64,000 bases of DNA, from NCBI GenBank assembly GCA_001549895.1, contig AP014719.1:2046001-2110000 (forward strand), in the 5' to 3' direction. The position numbers were made by a program, and so were the translations under genes. Source of the DNA: Arthrobacter sp. Hiyo8 (GTDB lineage: Bacteria > Actinomycetota > Actinomycetes > Actinomycetales > Micrococcaceae). The notes under the pieces are model-generated. The model made no database searches. It saw only the letters and a list, made by a program, of their open reading frames with translations, and was not told the DNA's origin. Position 1 is the stretch's first letter, and every line of letters starts with the position of its first letter. Shown here one piece after another: positions 27,294 to 37,978 of this stretch.

Positions 27294-30241
27294 GTGACTG
27301 TTACTACTGCGCTTTACCGCAGATATCGCCCCGATTCTTTCGCGGACGTTATCGGGCAGGAACACGTCACCGAGCCGCTCATGACGGCCCTGCGCAAAAA
27401 CCGGGTCAACCACGCCTACCTCTTCTCCGGCCCGCGCGGCTGCGGAAAAACCACGTCCGCCCGCATCCTTGCCCGCTGCCTCAATTGCGCCGAAGGCCCC
27501 ACAGACACTCCTTGCGGCAAATGCAACAGCTGCGTCGAGCTGGCCCGGGGCGGCTCCGGCTCGCTCGACGTCATCGAGATCGACGCCGCCAGCCATGGTG
27601 GCGTGGACGATGCCCGGGATCTCCGCGAACGCGCCACCTTCGCCCCGGTCCGGGACCGCTACAAGATCTTCATCATTGACGAAGCCCACATGGTCACCTC
27701 GGCCGGCTTCAATGCGCTGCTTAAGATCGTCGAAGAGCCGCCGGAACACATCAAATTCATCTTCGCCACCACGGAGCCGGACAAGGTCATCGGCACCATC
27801 CGCTCCCGTACGCACCACTACCCCTTCCGGCTGGTGCCGCCCGAGCCGTTGATGCAGTACCTCGAGCTTCTCTGCCAACAGGAAAACGTGCCGGTGGCTC
27901 CCGGCGTGCTTTCCCTCGTGATCCGGGCCGGCGGCGGTTCGGTGCGCGACTCGCTCTCCGTACTGGACCAACTCATGGCCGGCGCCGGACCCAACGGCCT
28001 GGACTACGAACTCGCCGTCGCATTGCTTGGATACACCCACGCTTCACTGCTGGACGACGTCGTCGAGGCGATCGCCGCGTCAGACTCCGCCACGGTTTTC
28101 CGTGCCGTGGACCGTGTCATCCAAACGGGGCATGATCCCCGCCGCTTCGTCGAAGACTTGCTGGAGCGGTTCCGCGACCTCATCATCGTCCAAGCCATGC
28201 CGGAAAGCGCCCAAGCCATCCTCCGCGGCATGCCTGCGGACCAGATAGCCCGGATGCGCAGCCAGGCAAACAACCTCGGTGCAGCCGAGCTATCCCGTGC
28301 CGCCGATGTGACCAATACCGCGCTCACTGAGATGACCGGCGCCACTTCGCCGCGTCTGCACCTCGAACTGCTCTGCGCCCGGATCCTACTGCCCAGTTCC
28401 GAGCAGACCGAACGCGGGATCGCGGCCCGGATCGACCGCGTCGAACGCCGTCTCAACTACGGCGGGGCACTTCCCCCCGCGGAAGCCCAGACGCCGCCGG
28501 AAGCTGTTGCGGCTCCGTCCACTTCCGCCGTGCCAGCTGCGCGCCCAGCGGAACAACCAGTGGAACGCCCGACGGCGGACGCCAGTCCCGCTCCCGCCTC
28601 ACCAGCGCTCCACTCACCAACGCCCGGGGCAGCCGCGTCCGGGCTGGCCGCGCCCTTGTCAGCCACGTTCGCCGAGGCTCCGGCCCCGGCCGTTCGCCTG
28701 CCTCCGGGGAACCGTCCAGGGAGCAGCTGACACCGCCGCGGGTCTCCACTACTGACTGGCCCGTGGATGAATCCAGGCAGCAGGCCGGCCGCCCCGCTCC
28801 CGAGCCAGCTGCCCAGGCTCCAGCTCAAACGCCCTCGCCGGCCCAGGCTCCGGCGTCAACCCCCGTACAACCGCCGGCGCCCGCGGAGGCGCCCGCCCCG
28901 CAGCCAACGCCCGCTCAGGCGCCTCGCCCCGCTACCGGTGGCGCCGATGTAGAGGTCATCCGGCGGGCTTGGCCCGAAATCCTCCAGACGCTGACCAAGA
29001 TCAAGCGCAGCAGCTGGGCGTTGGTCGGAGCGAACGCGCAGGTGGCACAGTTCGACGGTCAACTTCTCACTCTTGCATTCAGCACTGACGGCCTTGCGAG
29101 CGCCTTCAGCCGCGCAGACCATGCCGAGAACCTTCGCCAGGCCATCCTCAAGACGATCGGCATCGACTGCCAGATCACTTCGGTCGTCGGAGGCAACAGC
29201 TCAGGTAGCTCTGAACCAAACCCAAAAGCACCGGCTGACCCGGCGCCCCCTGTAGGGGGTGGCGGCTCCCCGACTGTGTCGTCTGCTGTGGATAGCGCAT
29301 GGGGACTTGCCCCTGCGGCCCAAAGCCCTGCCGTACCGGAAGCAGACAAGCCCGAGGCAGCACCGGCATCCGGGTCCGCTCCGAGCCAAGCCGTTTCCGC
29401 GGCTCCGGATCCGGCCCCAGCAGCCACCGGGGCATCGTCCGCCGCAGAAGCTGCCTCGCCCGCAACGGCACCGGCAGACCCGGCCGCGGACTACTCCTAT
29501 TCGGACGATGATTGGGCCCCCTCGGGACGAGGACGCTCCCCCGCTGGACGAAGAACCGCCCATGGATTGGGAGCCGTCGGCGTCCCCGGGCTTCTCCGCC
29601 ATGCCCACGGCGGCCCCGCGCCGCGGCCGCTACGCCACGCACTGATTCCCCTGCCCCCACGAACAAGCGCTCCACCCAAGCATCTCCGGAGAAAGCACCT
29701 TCAGAGAAAAATCGAAGACCCCGGAAGATCCATGGTCCAGGGCTGTAGAGCACGCGCCGGGTTCGTGGGTGGTCGGCACCGAGTCCAACGTTGGTTCGGC
29801 GGCTTCGGGCACCTCCGCCAACCCTGATAGCCCGGCCACTTCGCCCTCGCCGGCCACGCCGAGTCCCGTCTATGAACCTGCCGCCGCGCAGGTTCCAAAC
29901 CAGCCGCAAACAGTGCCGGGACTGGCCACCGATCCGGCCGCCGAACCCGCGCGTTCGGCCGCAACACTCGCACAAGCCCCTGCCCCTGCAACAGGGTCGG
30001 CGCCTTCGGGAAGCGGGAAGCAGAGCCTTTACCAACGGCTTTCGAACAGCCCGAAGCGATGGCCGGCCGCGAGAAAGCACCTGCACGGGCCGCCGTCGCT
30101 CCCGGCACCGTGGTGGAAGACATCCCGAGTGCCGACGATGAAACCATCGAGGAATCGGGAGTCTTTGGACGGGCCGCGGTCGAGCGTATTCTGGGCGGGA
30201 AGCTACTGGAAGAACGGTCGCTGGACAGCATGCGCCGCTAA
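27294..30241 (+). CDS. dnaX: DNA polymerase III subunits gamma and tau
   Basis: About 980 aa, from GTG 27294. The N-terminal clamp-loader ATPase is clear: YRRYRPDSFADVIGQEHV, Walker A SGPRGCGKTTSARIL, zinc-knuckle cysteines in CLNCAEGPTDTPCGKCNSC, and IFIIDEAHMVT. Domain III ends near residue 395. A very long Ala/Pro-rich linker follows, then the actinobacterial C-terminus SGVFGRAAVERILGGKLLEE. Frameshifts lie near 28715, 29515, 29635, 29720 and 30055, all in the GC-rich linker. It loads the sliding clamp at the replication fork. The recR gene follows at 118 bp. Confidence 0.93.
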
Positions 30242-30359
30242 CAAACTGACGCCGTCACCACACCCTGCGCGCGAGAGCCCGCCGGCGCCACAAAGGGTGC
30301 CACCAAACCGCGACGCCGCCGAACGGCAAAGGCGTCCACACCGAACGAACGAGGACATT

Positions 30360-30958
30360 GTGTACGAAGGCGCAGTACAAGAGCTGATCGACGAGCTCGG
30401 CCGGCTCCCGGCGTCGGGCCGAAGTCGGCGCAGCGCCTGGCCTTCCACATCCTTGAGGCCGATCCCGAGGACATGAAGCGGTTGGTCGCGGCCATCACCA
30501 CCGTCAAGGAACGGGTGAAGTTCTGCACCGTCTGCGGCAACGTCACCGAGCAGGAGCTGTGCAACATCTGCCGCGATCCGCGACGCGACCCCTCGGTGAT
30601 CTGCGTGGTCGAAGAATCCAAGGATGTCCTGGCTGTGGAACGCACGCGGTCCTTCCGCGGCCGGTACCACGTCCTCGGCGGCGCCATCAATCCGATCGCA
30701 GGTATCGGGCCTGAGCAGCTCCGTATCCGCGAGCTGCTGACACGGCTCAACGACGGGGCCATCCAGGAAATCATCATCGCGACCGACCCCAACCTCGAAG
30801 GCGAAGCGACGGCCACCTACCTGGCCCGCATGCTGAAGTCGATCGGCATCACCGTCACCAGGCTTGCTTCCGGCCTCCCGGTGGGCGGAGACCTGGAGTA
30901 TGCGGACGAAGTCACCCTCGGTAGGGCCTTCGAGGGCCGCCGCAACGCACTCATGTAG
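30360..30958 (+). CDS. recR: Recombination protein RecR
   Basis: About 200 aa from GTG 30360. The helix-hairpin-helix opening reads [20 protein letters not shown] across a frameshift near 30408 (CTCCCGGCGT for expected CTCCCGGGCGT). The four-Cys zinc motif is [16 protein letters not shown]. The Toprim domain follows with [15 protein letters not shown] and [14 protein letters not shown]. It acts with RecF/RecO in gap repair. The dnaX-recR order is conserved across bacteria. Confidence 0.95.
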
Positions 30959-31017
30959 GCGGCTCGCTTCCAGGAACACCCCGACGCCGTTGCGGACCCC
31001 TAAGCGAGCCGCCCGGT

Positions 31018-32201
31018 TTACGCGATCCGCGTCCCGCTGGCCAGCCGGCCTGCAGGGGTCCGCAGCGACCGCCAGCCGAGCCACATGAGCAGCCCGCCAG
31101 GACCAATTGCAGGCCGAGTCCCAGTGGCCACAAAGGCGTTGTTTGCTTGAGGTACTGCGGCTGCGGCACGCCGTTTGCACATAGGTAAGAGTGCTCCGGC
31201 CCGGCGAGCGCGGACCTGGCACCCTGGCTGATGCCCTCGATCATCCCGACCGAGTAGAACACCGTCCCGCTCCGGTCCGGATACGGAATGGCGTCGGCCA
31301 CCACCACGTAGGGATTCAACGCGAGCATCCACGCAACGCGTTCGGTCCGGACGGCCGGGTGCTCCACCAAGGCCCCTCGCAGGTGTATGCCGGCTGCGCT
31401 GGTTCCGTCGGCTGCTGATTCGGCTGAACCGGCGCATACAAAACGCCACGGCCAACTGGAGAGTTGGCCAATACCGTGCCCTGCGCCAGTTGCGATCCCA
31501 GTCCGAAGGAAATCAACGAGCCGACCACCAGCGCCGCGACTACCAAGTAGGTCACCACGATCGAGAACAGTGGCCGCCCGGCAAGCGCCGAAATCCCCAC
31601 TCCGATCCCGCACACAACGGCCAGTTCTACCGCCAGCATCAACAAGGAAACCACCACGTGCCCCGGGGTCAGGCCGCCCTGGAACATTCCGAAGACAAGG
31701 AACGGGGCGCTTGTCGCCAGGAAGGCGAGCGCCGCGAGCCATCCGGCGCAGAACTTGCCCCAGAGAATCTGGCCCGGGTCAGCAAGGTGATCTGAAGGAT
31801 GGCGAGTGTGCCACCGGCCCGGTCTCCATTGATGGCATTGGCGGACAGCGCAGGTGCCACAAGCAGGGCAAAGAGGAGCACGAAGGCCAGCACGACCTCG
31901 AAGATCATGGACCCGGCTCCGTCCTGGGGCGCCAGCGCCGAAGGCGGCATCGTGGAACGCCGCGCTTCCATGCTCGCGTTCCAGGCGAGCCACGTCAGCC
32001 ACGTCACTACCGCGATGACAAAGAACCAGATGCCCAACATGATGTACCAGCCGCGGGAGCGCAACCGTTGTTTCATCTCGAGGACCACGACGTCGCGTAT
32101 TCCCCAAGGTAGCCGACGACGGCGCTCCAGCCTCCCGTAGCTCCCTGCGGTCCCGCCGGAGGTCCCGCTGAAACAGGCACGGATTCACTCACGTCGCTCA
32201 T
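31018..32201 (-). CDS. ABC-2 type transporter permease
   Basis: About 395 aa. The N-terminus MSDVSESVPVSAGPPAGPQG is followed by EMKQRLRSRGWYIMLGIWFF, the first membrane segment, then VLLFALLVAPALSANAINGD and TLAILQITLL, which are ABC-2 (ABC2_membrane) signatures. At least four more hydrophobic segments follow. Frameshifts lie near 32100, 31780, 31370 and 31095. ATG 32201 overlaps the stop of the ATPase gene (ATGA), so they are coupled. Together they form an export-type ABC system; the cargo is unknown. Confidence 0.8.
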
Positions 32202-33153
32202 GGCCTCTCCGTATCCAGGTTCATGTACGTCTCTTCCAACGCACCGGCTGCGGGGGCGAAGGAAACTACTCCGATGCCGGACCGGACGAGTTCGCCCAAG
32301 AGGGCGGCAGCGCCGTCGTCGTGCGTCAACAGCAAGGTGACCGACGGGCGGCGGCCCGCTTCCACCCGGTATTCCAGTCCGAGTTCGCTGAGCTTTGCGG
32401 TGAGGGCCGCATTGTCGAGGGTTGTGATCGCGTAGCGCCGGCCCTGCAGGGCCGCCTCCTCAAGGGTCTGCTGTTTCACGGTCCGGCCCTGGCTGACGAA
32501 CACCGCTCCGTCCGCGATTTCATCGAGCTCACTGAGTACGTGGGAGGAAACCACCACGGCTTTCCCTTCCCCGGCCAGGCGGCGCAGCAGGTTTCGGAGC
32601 TCCACTCGGGATCCCGGGTCGAGGCCGGACGCTGGCTCGTCGAGCAGAAGCACGGACGGGTCGTGGATGAGGGCCCGGGCCAGGCTGAGCCGTTGTTGCT
32701 GGCCCCTGGAGAGGACCCGGGCGGGCTGGTCGGCAAGGGTGTCCAGCCGGACAAGTTCGAGCAAGCCGGCAACACGCTGGGCGATGCCTGCCCTGGGCAG
32801 GCGGTAGAAGCGCGCCATCTGGACCAGGATTTCGCGTGCAGTCAAGGACTCCCACACCCCCAGGGTGTCCGGCATCCAACCGATCCGAAGCCGCGCGGCC
32901 GCGCTGTGGTGCAAGGGATCCAAGCCGTTGATCCGAATGGTCCCGGAGTCGGGCCGCAGAAGCGAGGCAAGCATGAGAAGGAGCGTCGTTTTGCCTGCGC
33001 CATTGGGCCCAATGAGCGCCGTGACCTTCCCTGGCGGGGCGTGGAAATCGATGTGCTTGACGGCGTGGACCGTGCCAAAGCGGCGTGAGACGCCTTCCGC
33101 GGATACTCCCGGGCGTCACCAACCGGGACTCTTGAACTTTCAGCTATGGACAT
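32198..33153 (-). CDS. ABC transporter ATP-binding protein
   Basis: About 318 aa. Walker A is LIGPNGAGKTTLL, the signature LSRGQQQRLSLARAL, and Walker B SVLLLDEPASGLDP. The C-terminal extension of ~100 residues (RYAITTLDNAALTAKL) is typical of ABC-2 exporters. A frameshift near 33113 (one C missing in GCCCGGGAG) links MSIAESSRVPVGD to VSAEGVSRRFGTVHAVK. It is co-transcribed with the permease and divergent from lysC. Confidence 0.88.
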
Positions 33154-33403
33154 GCTCTACTCACCTGTTTCCCCCAAACAGAACAAGTACGCTTCAACTC
33201 CCGTGAGCCCACATGCCCGCAGGCTGCGTATTTCTTGATCGTACGCCAAGCCGAAACCGCCCGGCGTGCACCCAAGGGCCGAGATTTGGTCACAATTCCC
33301 CGCCCGCCGCGCCCGGCGATAAACTGGCCACATAAGCCACGTAGCCGTGCCGCTACCTGGCCACGCAACGTATGATCCCCAATTGAGCAGTGAGGGTGCG
33401 CGC

Positions 33404-34750
33404 ATGAGTTTGCCCACTACCGATGTGAAAACCGAAGACCTGACCGCGCAGCCTGCCAAGACCAAGCAGCTGATCGTGCAGAAGTTCGGCGGCTCCTCGG
33501 TGTCCGATGCAGAAGGCATCAAGCGTGTTGCCCGCCGCGTTGTTGACGCACAAAAGGCCGGCAACGAGGTTGTCGTAGTGGTTTCCGCCATGGGAGACAC
33601 CACGGACGAGCTCCTGGACCTCGCCGCCCAAGTCACCGATTCTGCTCCCGCCCGTGAGATGGACATGCTCCTCTCCGCAGGCGAGCGCATCTCCATGGCC
33701 CTGCTCGCCATGGCCATCAACAAGTTCGGTGCCTCCGCCCAGTCGTTCACCGGCTCGCAGGCCGGCATGATCACGGACGGCATCCACGGGAAGGCGCGCA
33801 TCATCGACGTCGACCCCCACCGCATCCGCACCGCTTTGGACAAGGGACACATCGCCATCGTGGCCGGCTTCCAGGGCATGACCCGGAGCACGCGGGAGAT
33901 CACTACCCTTGGCCGCGGCGGATCCGATACCACTGCGGTGGCCCTCGCAGCCGCGCTCGAAGCAGACGTCTGCGAAATCTACACGGACGTCGACGGCATC
34001 TACACGGCGGACCCCCGCGTGGTCTCCACTGCCACGAAGATCGACCGTATTTCCAGCGAGGAAATGCTGGAACTGGCAGCTTCCGGCGCCAAGATCCTGC
34101 ACTTGCGTTGCGTGGAATACGCCCGCCGATTCGGCGTGCCCCTGCACGTCCGGTCCTCATTCAGCCAGAACGAAGGCACCTGGGTCCTGCCCAGCGCCGA
34201 TGACAAGATCACGATTCAAGAGGGAGTTGCCTTGGAGCAGCCAATCATCTCCGGTGTTGCACACGACCGTTCAGAAGCCAAGGTCACCGTGGTCGGCGTC
34301 CCGGACATCCCCGGCAAGGCCGCCGCGATTTTCCAGGTCATCGCCAAAGCACATTCGAACATCGACATGATCGTCCAGAACGTGTCCACGCACGGTACCG
34401 GCCGCACGGACATTTCCTTCACCCTGCCCATCGTGGAAGGCGCCGACGCCCTCACCGCCCTCCGTGCTGCGCAGCCTGAAATCGGCTTCGAGAGCATCGA
34501 ATACAACGAGAACGTCGGCAAGCTTTCGCTGATCGGCGCCGGCATGCGTTCGCACCCGGGCGTCTCCGCCACCTTCTTCAAGGCGCTCTCCGACGCAGGC
34601 ATCAACATCAACATGATTTCCACCTCGGAGATCCGCATCTCCGTGGTCACGCACGCCGATCTGCTGGATGACGCAGTGCGCGCCATCCACAAGGCGTTCG
34701 AGCTCGACGGCGACGCCGAGGCAACCGTCTATGGCGGCACCGGCCGCTAG
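33404..34750 (+). CDS. lysC: Aspartate kinase
   Basis: Intact, 448 aa from ATG 33404. It phosphorylates aspartate, the first step to lysine, threonine and methionine. The kinase motif is [38 protein letters not shown] and [15 protein letters not shown] complete the catalytic domain. Two ACT domains follow ([20 protein letters not shown] and [20 protein letters not shown]) for feedback by lysine and threonine. An internal in-frame start giving a separate beta subunit is known in this family, but I do not mark one. A 250-bp region divides it from the divergent ABC genes; asd does not follow here. Confidence 0.93.
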   Translation: MSLPTTDVKTEDLTAQPAKTKQLIVQKFGGSSVSDAEGIKRVARRVVDAQKAGNEVVVVVSAMGDTTDELLDLAAQVTDSAPAREMDMLLSAGERISMALLAMAINKFGASAQSFTGSQAGMITDGIHGKARIIDVDPHRIRTALDKGHIAIVAGFQGMTRSTREITTLGRGGSDTTAVALAAALEADVCEIYTDVDGIYTADPRVVSTATKIDRISSEEMLELAASGAKILHLRCVEYARRFGVPLHVRSSFSQNEGTWVLPSADDKITIQEGVALEQPIISGVAHDRSEAKVTVVGVPDIPGKAAAIFQVIAKAHSNIDMIVQNVSTHGTGRTDISFTLPIVEGADALTALRAAQPEIGFESIEYNENVGKLSLIGAGMRSHPGVSATFFKALSDAGININMISTSEIRISVVTHADLLDDAVRAIHKAFELDGDAEATVYGGTGR

Positions 34751-34801
34751 ACGAACTCCGCCGCCGGGCACCCGCCGTCGGAATCTGGAGTACTTAACGT
34801 G

Positions 34802-34831
34802 AAAGAACCGGAGCTTGTGCTCCGGTTCTTT
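34802..34831 (+). terminator. Rho-independent terminator of lysC
   Basis: 13-bp perfect arms (34802-34814 and 34819-34831) with a TTGT loop, ending in TTTT. Confidence 0.9.
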
Positions 34832-34864
34832 TGCTTTCCTGCGGCTTTGGAGCCGCGAGCGGCT

Positions 34865-35043
34865 TCAGGCGCCTTCCTTGCGGACTCCGTAGTGGTGGCC
34901 CTGGTCGTCCGTTTCGACGACGAAATGCCCTAGGTCTTCTTCCGACGCCGTCTCGAAGTCGTCATGCTTGTGGACTACGGGCGCATCAATGTCGCCCGGG
35001 TTGCCGGGCCGAACCAGAAACGCAGTCGATCGGTTACCCTCAT
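34865..35043 (-). CDS. Small conserved acidic protein, about 60 aa
   Basis: ATG 35043 reads MRVTDRLRFWFGPA. After one lost base near 35000 (GGCAACCCGGG for expected GGCAAACCCGGG) it continues PGDIDAPVVHKHDDF, ETASEEDLGHFVVETDDQGH and HYGVRKEGA to TGA 34865. The continuous, charged, protein-like reading and a purine-rich leader (GGAGGTGGG, 35067-35075) support a gene, though no single frame is open over its length. The RLRFWFGPA piece resembles the KLRIIFGPA segment of the next minus-strand gene. Function unknown. Confidence 0.5.
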
Positions 35044-35255
35044 GAAACTATCGAGTGCATGTCCCACAATTCCCACCTCCTTCCCCGCTGCGAGGTCCAG
35101 CCGCACGGTTGGAGCTGAGTGGTTCCAGTGAGGCCAATTTTACGCCCGGAACCGGCAAAAGGCCCGGGGTCGGCGTCGATCGCTGAGAGCGAGGGGGCCC
35201 ACGCCGGCGAGGGCCCCTGCCTGAGCTTGCGAAGGCTGGGAGCCGGTGGGGACCC

Positions 35256-35480
35256 TCAGCGAAGGGACTTGTCGTCCGGGTTCTTGGGGACCACGTAGGT
35301 GCTGCCGTCCGGCCGGCGGACGGTCTCCCATTGCTGCGCTTCGGCCTGGCGCCGCACGAGGAGACGCTTGTTCTCCTCGGTCATTTCATGATCCAGGGAA
35401 CTGCTGTGCGCCGGTCCGAAAATGATCCGAAGCTTGCCAGTTGCGCGCATGAATCTCTGGGTCATGGTCTCTTTGGCCAC
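35256..35480 (-). CDS. Small conserved hypothetical protein, 74 aa
   Basis: Intact: MAKETMTQRFMRATGKLRII, then FGPAHSSSLDHEMTEENKRL, QQWETVRRPDGSTYVVPKN and DDKSLR. Highly charged, no membrane segment. Divergent from the OhrR-like gene, sharing a 97-bp promoter region with the CACTAA operator. The FGPA motif is shared with the neighbouring small protein. I know of no function. Confidence 0.6.
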   Translation of the reverse strand: MAKETMTQRFMRATGKLRIIFGPAHSSSLDHEMTEENKRLLVRRQAEAQQWETVRRPDGSTYVVPKNPDDKSLR

Positions 35481-35522
35481 CGGGTCTACCCTCTCTCAAA
35501 AGGATGTTGTGGTTTAAGAGTA

Positions 35523-35543
35523 CACTAACAATTAGTGCACTAA
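35523..35543. promoter_or_regulatory. Operator-like CACTAA/TTAGTG triple half-site
   Basis: CACTAA at 35523-35528, TTAGTG at 35532-35537 and CACTAA at 35538-35543. The last two form the perfect 12-bp dyad TTAGTGCACTAA. It lies 35 bp before the OhrR-like start in the divergent region, where a MarR/OhrR dimer would be expected to bind. Confidence 0.6.
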
Positions 35544-35577
35544 CTATCGGCCGGCGAAGTCCGGTCATCGACACGGA

Positions 35578-36084
35578 ATGGAGCAAGCCATGGCCGCACC
35601 CATTGCCCCCGAAACAGCCGCCCCGCCTGAAGACGACCTTCTACTCGAGCGCCAATTGTGCTTCGCCCTGACCGTGGCGTCGCGGAGCGTGGTGGGCGTC
35701 TACAAGCCGGTGCTTGAAAAGATGGGGCTGACCCATCCCCAGTACCTCGTGATGCTCGCCCTATGGGAACGCAGTCCGCGCACGCTCAAGGACATCAGTG
35801 AGGCACTCCTGCACGAGCCTGCCACCCTTTCGCCCATCCTGCGCCGGCTCGAAGAAGCAGGATTCGTCACCCGCAACCGCATCCACGGAAACGAACGGGC
35901 ACTTGCCATCACCTTGACGGAAGCCGGCTCCGCCCTCAGGCAACAGGCGACGGCCGTGCCGGGAACCATCATGGAGCGGCTCCAACTCACGCGTGCCGAA
36001 GTAGCGGAACTGCACCGCGCAATGACCGGGCTCATCGCGGCCACGCAACACCCGACTCCCGGTGCGGGCGATAAACTGGCATAA
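35578..36084 (+). CDS. MarR family regulator, OhrR-like
   Basis: Intact, 168 aa. ERQLCFALTVASRSVVGVYK, then EKMGLTHPQYLVMLALWE follow the OhrR pattern, in which the Cys (here residue 28) is the peroxide sensor. The tyrosine that follows FAL in OhrR is Thr here, while the later Tyr in GVYK is kept. The winged helix has TLKDISEALLHEPATLSPIL and RRLEEAGFVTRNR. It is likely a redox-sensing repressor. It begins a tight unit with the three next genes (15 bp, overlap, overlap), which is unusual for OhrR, whose normal partner is ohr. Confidence 0.8.
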   Translation: MEQAMAAPIAPETAAPPEDDLLLERQLCFALTVASRSVVGVYKPVLEKMGLTHPQYLVMLALWERSPRTLKDISEALLHEPATLSPILRRLEEAGFVTRNRIHGNERALAITLTEAGSALRQQATAVPGTIMERLQLTRAEVAELHRAMTGLIAATQHPTPGAGDKLA

Positions 36085-36099
36085 ATCAAGGAGAACCCC

Positions 36100-36667
36100 A
36101 TGCGCCTGCGAATAGTCCGGTCTGTGTTGGCCGTCGTCGCCGTCGCTGGTCTTGCCGCCTGCACGCCCGGCCCCGGGGCGGTTCGCCCAGCAGTTCGGCG
36201 CCTGGCAGCAGCACGTCGTCCTCGCCGTCGGGCAGCCCTACCGGCTTTTGCCCGACGAAACGGCGTCTCCCAGCGGCAAACCGACTCCTTCGATCTCCCC
36301 CACGGCGCCCGGCTCTCCCGGCTCCGCAGAGGCCGAGCTTTCCATCATCGTCAAGCTCTCCGCTTCGACAGCCCCTGAAAGCTACACGCTCGTCTGCACC
36401 GGCGGCGTCCCCTCCGCGGAAAGCCACCACCCCACCGCAGCCGCAGCATGCGCCGCCCTGAAAAAGAACCCCGCCCTTCTCACGCGCACGCCGCGCTCCA
36501 GCGACCAGGTCTGCGACCAGCGTTACGGCGGACCCCAGACGGCAATAGTCACCGGGGCCGTTGATGGCGTGGGCGTCGAGTCCTCCTACAAGCTCACGGA
36601 CGGCTGCGAAATTGCCGCTTGGGCCGCCGTCGCCGACATCCTTGGTTCAAGCGGTGCCGGAGCTTAA
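36100..36667 (+). CDS. SSI-like (subtilisin inhibitor-like) lipoprotein
   Basis: About 190 aa. AAGGAG precedes ATG 36100. The signal peptide MRLRIVRSVLAVVAVAGLAAC ends in an LAAC lipobox. A Ser/Pro/Gly-rich linker of ~50 residues follows, then the SSI-type domain: YTLVCTGGVPSAESHHPTAA, CAALKKNP, QVCDQRYGGPQTAIVTG and KLTDGCEIAAW. The two Cys pairs fit the SSI disulfides. Frameshifts lie near 36177 and 36245, in the linker. It should sit on the outer membrane face and may inhibit a subtilisin-like protease; inhibition itself is inferred. Confidence 0.72.
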
Positions 36668-37604
36668 GTACAAGCACCTCCCGCAAGAGGAATGGCTCGC
36701 GCTGGAGGCTGCCCACCACGCCCGCGTCGAACGCTATGCCAAGCCCTACTTGGCCCGGCGCTCCGCGGGCGAGAAACATCCCGTCGAAGACTTCCTCTTC
36801 ACGTACTACACCCAGAAGCCCGGCCAGCTGCTGCGCTGGCACCCGGCGACGGCGTCGTCCTCTCCGGCCCAAAGCCGCCGAGCGGCCGGGTGGAAGTACT
36901 ACCGAGTGCTCGACGACGGCGCGCTGGCGGCCGCGGGGCTGCCCGCCGGTACCGTTGCCGTCACCTTCGATCGCAGCCGCTTCGTGGCCGACCGCACCGA
37001 AGCCATCCGCTTCGCCGGCATCATCCTTGCCGGAACCGTAGCGCGGCCCGCCCAGTTTGGTTGCTTCGGACTCCACGAGTGGGCCATGGTCTACCGCCAG
37101 GACAAGTTCGATCTTCGCCACGAATACCTCAAGCTGCGCCTCGGTTCCGAAGGCACTGACACCGTCGTGGAAGACAACCGGATCCGCTGCTCGCACTTCG
37201 ACGCCTTCCGTTTCTACACGCCGGACGCCATTCCGCTCAACGAACTCACCCCGACACGGGACAACCAGCGCACCATGGAGCAACCGGGCTGCCTGCACGC
37301 CAACATGGACCTCTACAAATGGGCGTACAAACTGACGCCGGCCTTACCGAGCGAGTTCGTGATGGACTGTTTCGAACTGTCCTGGCGGATCCGGGTCATG
37401 GACATGCAGGCCTCGCCCTACGACCTTGAAGAGTGGGGATACCCGGCCATCAGGATCGAGACACCACAAGGCAAGGCCGAGTACGTTGAGTATCAGAGGG
37501 CGTTCGCTGCCGAGGCCCAAGCGCTCCGTGCGCGGGTCCTCGACCACGTGCGGCCGCTCCTGGATCTCCTGGTACAAACACCGTCTCACGAAGGACAGCG
37601 ATGA
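36654..37604 (+). CDS. 3-methyladenine DNA glycosylase (actinobacterial family)
   Basis: Intact, 316 aa from GTG 36654, overlapping the lipoprotein gene by 14 bases. EDFLFTYYTQKPGQLLRWHP, GQ-like PAQFGCFGLHEWAMVYRQ, HFDAFRFYTPDAIPLNELTP, then EQPGCLHANMDLYKWAYKL and DDLEEWGYPAIRIET-like end match a well-conserved actinobacterial family that databases name 3-methyladenine DNA glycosylase. It is not similar by eye to AlkA, AlkD or Tag, so the biochemical name rests on annotation history. Its stop overlaps the next ATG (ATGA). Confidence 0.65.
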   Translation: MPELKYKHLPQEEWLALEAAHHARVERYAKPYLARRSAGEKHPVEDFLFTYYTQKPGQLLRWHPATASSSPAQSRRAAGWKYYRVLDDGALAAAGLPAGTVAVTFDRSRFVADRTEAIRFAGIILAGTVARPAQFGCFGLHEWAMVYRQDKFDLRHEYLKLRLGSEGTDTVVEDNRIRCSHFDAFRFYTPDAIPLNELTPTRDNQRTMEQPGCLHANMDLYKWAYKLTPALPSEFVMDCFELSWRIRVMDMQASPYDLEEWGYPAIRIETPQGKAEYVEYQRAFAAEAQALRARVLDHVRPLLDLLVQTPSHEGQR

Positions 37605-37968
37605 CTTCAAGCACAAAGTACGACGTCGAGCTCACCATCACGCTGACGGAGGCACCAGGCGCCGCGGACTACGAGTTCGTCCTGCTCGGCTCGGGCGGCG
37701 AAGTCTCCGAAGGCTCGACCCTTCCGGACCCCGCGCGGCGCTTGCCGCCGTCGAACAGTTCGGCGAGGAGATCTTCTTTCCCGTGCCCCGGCCGGACCGC
37801 ATATGCACCCAGCAATACGGTGGTCCGCAAGTGGCCTTGGTGACCGGCCGGTTCCGCGGGCGCGAGGTCAGCAGCCGCTTCAGCCGGACGGACGGCTGCG
37901 AGATCGCCCGTTGGCGCACCATGGCCGCCCTCCTCGGCGGCGTGGCAGGATCCACGGGAAACATCTAA
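37601..37968 (+). CDS. Second SSI-like protein, without signal peptide
   Basis: About 122 aa. MTSSTKYDVELTITLTEAPG, then ADYEFVLLGSGGEVSEGS, a frameshift near 37738 (GCGCGGCGC for expected GCGCGGGCGC), then VEQFGEEIFFPVPRPDRIC, TQQYGGPQVALVTGRFRG and RTDGCEIARWRTMAALLGG. YGGPQ.A.VTG and TDGCEIA.W are shared with the lipoprotein two genes upstream. There is no export signal and only one Cys pair. It could be an intracellular relative; partner unknown. It ends a four-gene unit. Confidence 0.68.
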
Positions 37969-37978
37969 CTCCCCACCC

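Noticed and set aside
28700..28760. Programmed frameshift making tau and gamma from dnaX
   Set aside because: There is no A-rich slippery site; the change is at a C/G run like the many others, and it does not leave a sensible gamma end.
34831..35118. 95-aa plus-strand frame after lysC
   Set aside because: It begins inside the lysC terminator and is antisense to the small minus-strand protein, which has better protein character.
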